Assembly: GCA_051650265.1 (NCBI GenBank) | Contig: JBOFIR010000143.1 | Span: 1-7,592 of the forward strand | Length of the DNA: 7,592 nt | Source: JBOFEH01 sp051650265 | GTDB taxonomy: Bacteria > Bacillota > Clostridia > Lachnospirales > Cellulosilyticaceae | Direction: 5' to 3' | Shown: piece after piece, positions 6,835 through 7,592 of the stretch | Numbering within the stretch: the first letter of the stretch is position 1 | Layout: the number at the start of each line of letters is the position of its first letter | Translations under genes and position numbers: made by a program | Notes under the pieces: generated by a model | Told to the model about the DNA's origin: nothing | The model's input: the letters and a program-made list of their open reading frames with translations, nothing else | Databases searched by the model: none

Positions 6835-6862
6835 TTGATAATAGCAAGTTGAAGTGTATACT
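6835..6862 (+). promoter_or_regulatory. Sigma-A type promoter for the nucleoside phosphorylase gene
   Basis: TTGATA at 6835-6840 and TATACT at 6857-6862 are separated by 16 bases; each matches the housekeeping consensus in 5 of 6 positions. Transcription would start near 6869, leaving a short leader of about 24 bases with no room for a riboswitch. Together with the terminator upstream, it makes the last gene an independent transcription unit or the first of one. Confidence 0.65.
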
Positions 6863-6892
6863 AGAGTAAAACAAATAATGAGGGGGAGAACA

Positions 6893-7592
6893 ATGGCACT
6901 AATTAAACATGAACTACCTATATTAGAAAGAGATACACATCCTTTGGCCATTATTATGCCTAATCGTCATGAGAGGTATCAATTTCCGAGAAAATGTGTT
7001 TTTGGATTTCTAGGAGAAATGATTGATGAGCTGGCAAAACAAAAAGGGCATAAAGTAATCGGGACATTTGAATCCATCACTAAAATTTATCCGATCTACG
7101 AGATGACTTATAAGGATGAAAAGATTTGTTATTGCCAAGCACCATGTGGGGCGGCACCAGCTACACAGATTTTAGATTTTTTGATTGCCTGCGGGGTAAC
7201 AGAAATCATTGCTTGTGGCAGCTGCGGTGGATTAGAAGACTTTGAAGAAAATCATATTTTAATTCCTACATCTGCACTAAGAGATGAAGGAACATCCTAT
7301 CATTACATAGAACCTTCTAGATGTGTTGCGTTGAATTCGGTAGGGATAGAGGCCTGTAAGCGAGCAGCGGAGCAGTTTGGGATAGCTTACACCTTATGCA
7401 AAGCTTGGACCACAGATGGATTCTTTAGAGAAACGAGAGAAATGGTAGCCTATCGTAAAGCAGAAGGATGCCAAGTAGTAGAGATGGAATGCTCAGCATT
7501 AGCCGCATGTGCACAGTTTAGAGGAGTTAAGTTTGGACAGTTTTTATTTACAGCAGATAGCCTAGCTATACCAGAAAACTACGATGAAAGAG
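6893..7592 (+). CDS. Nucleoside phosphorylase-family protein (3' partial)
   Basis: Cytosolic enzyme of the NP-I (PNP/uridine phosphorylase) superfamily, expected to cleave a nucleoside, usually with phosphate, to base and ribose-1-phosphate. It starts at the ATG at 6893 with AGGGGGA at 6881-6887, 5 bases upstream; 233 codons are present and the frame is open to the window edge, probably lacking only a few dozen residues. Family marks: the ACGSCGGL turn at 107-114, TTDGFF at 173-178 matching the base-binding loop of uridine phosphorylases, the ribose-binding EMECSA at 197-202, and Asp223 in TADSL. Oddities: the N-terminal phosphate loop reads IMPNRHERY instead of a GDPxR-like motif, and there are 13 cysteines in 233 residues, including a CxCxxxC at 79-85 and a CxxC at 108-111. 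It could be a uridine or purine phosphorylase, or a nucleosidase; the substrate cannot be told from sequence. Confidence 0.85.
   Translation, partial: MALIKHELPILERDTHPLAIIMPNRHERYQFPRKCVFGFLGEMIDELAKQKGHKVIGTFESITKIYPIYEMTYKDEKICYCQAPCGAAPATQILDFLIACGVTEIIACGSCGGLEDFEENHILIPTSALRDEGTSYHYIEPSRCVALNSVGIEACKRAAEQFGIAYTLCKAWTTDGFFRETREMVAYRKAEGCQVVEMECSALAACAQFRGVKFGQFLFTADSLAIPENYDER

Noticed and set aside
6763..6951. Small minus-strand open frame overlapping the terminator, the promoter and the start of the phosphorylase gene
   Set aside because: It spans clear plus-strand regulatory elements and the start of a well-supported gene, and the product is not recognisable.
1..7592. CRISPR arrays, tRNA/rRNA genes, insertion sequences or prophage genes
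   Set aside because: No spaced direct repeats, cloverleaf-like segments, transposase motifs or attachment-type repeats were seen; nearly all sequence is explained by six metabolic or signalling genes and two short regulatory gaps.

Overview
The window looks like part of a chromosome from a low-GC, motile, anaerobic member of the Bacillota, most likely class Clostridia. The evidence is A/T-rich coding sequence, strong GGGG/AGGAGG-type ribosome binding sites, A-tract and T-tract flanked terminators, a sigma-D (sigma-28) type promoter in front of a chemoreceptor gene, and a gene set linked to anaerobic purine breakdown. I cannot name the genus from the sequence alone.

Bases 1-4748 hold four same-strand, tightly packed genes (gaps of 15 to 36 bases) that read as one operon: ygeY (M20-family hydrolase, 5' end cut by the window edge), ygeW (knotted carbamoyltransferase), yqeA (carbamate kinase family) and a hydantoinase/dihydropyrimidinase gene (hyuA/ygeZ family). 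The same four families sit together in the E. coli ygeW-ygeX-ygeY-hyuA-yqeA region. They belong to the gene set linked in recent work to anaerobic degradation of urate and other purines by gut bacteria, and earlier to selenium-dependent molybdenum hydroxylases. A sensible chemical logic is that the hydantoinase opens a cyclic ureide, the carbamoyltransferase phosphorolyses a carbamoylated intermediate to carbamoyl phosphate, and the carbamate kinase uses that to make ATP. YgeY acts on another intermediate of the route. YgeX (diaminopropionate ammonia-lyase) is not in the window and would be expected nearby, probably just upstream.

Bases 4749-4979 are a compact regulatory region: a long interrupted hairpin terminator, a perfect 18-base palindrome directly after its T-tract, and a near-consensus sigma-D promoter. 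The promoter drives a 579-residue transmembrane chemoreceptor (4980-6719, TTG start) with an extracytoplasmic Cache-like sensor, HAMP and signalling domain. Its position next to a purine-catabolism operon makes a purine or a purine breakdown product a reasonable ligand guess, but this is inference only.

Bases 6720-6892 carry the chemoreceptor terminator and a housekeeping sigma-A type promoter for the last gene, a divergent cysteine-rich nucleoside phosphorylase-family protein that runs off the right edge at 7592. Overall the window combines purine or nucleoside salvage and fermentation with chemotaxis. The enzyme cluster is a known but still poorly characterised system. The less explored parts are the regulatory region at 4781-4948, the chemoreceptor's ligand and the odd phosphorylase.
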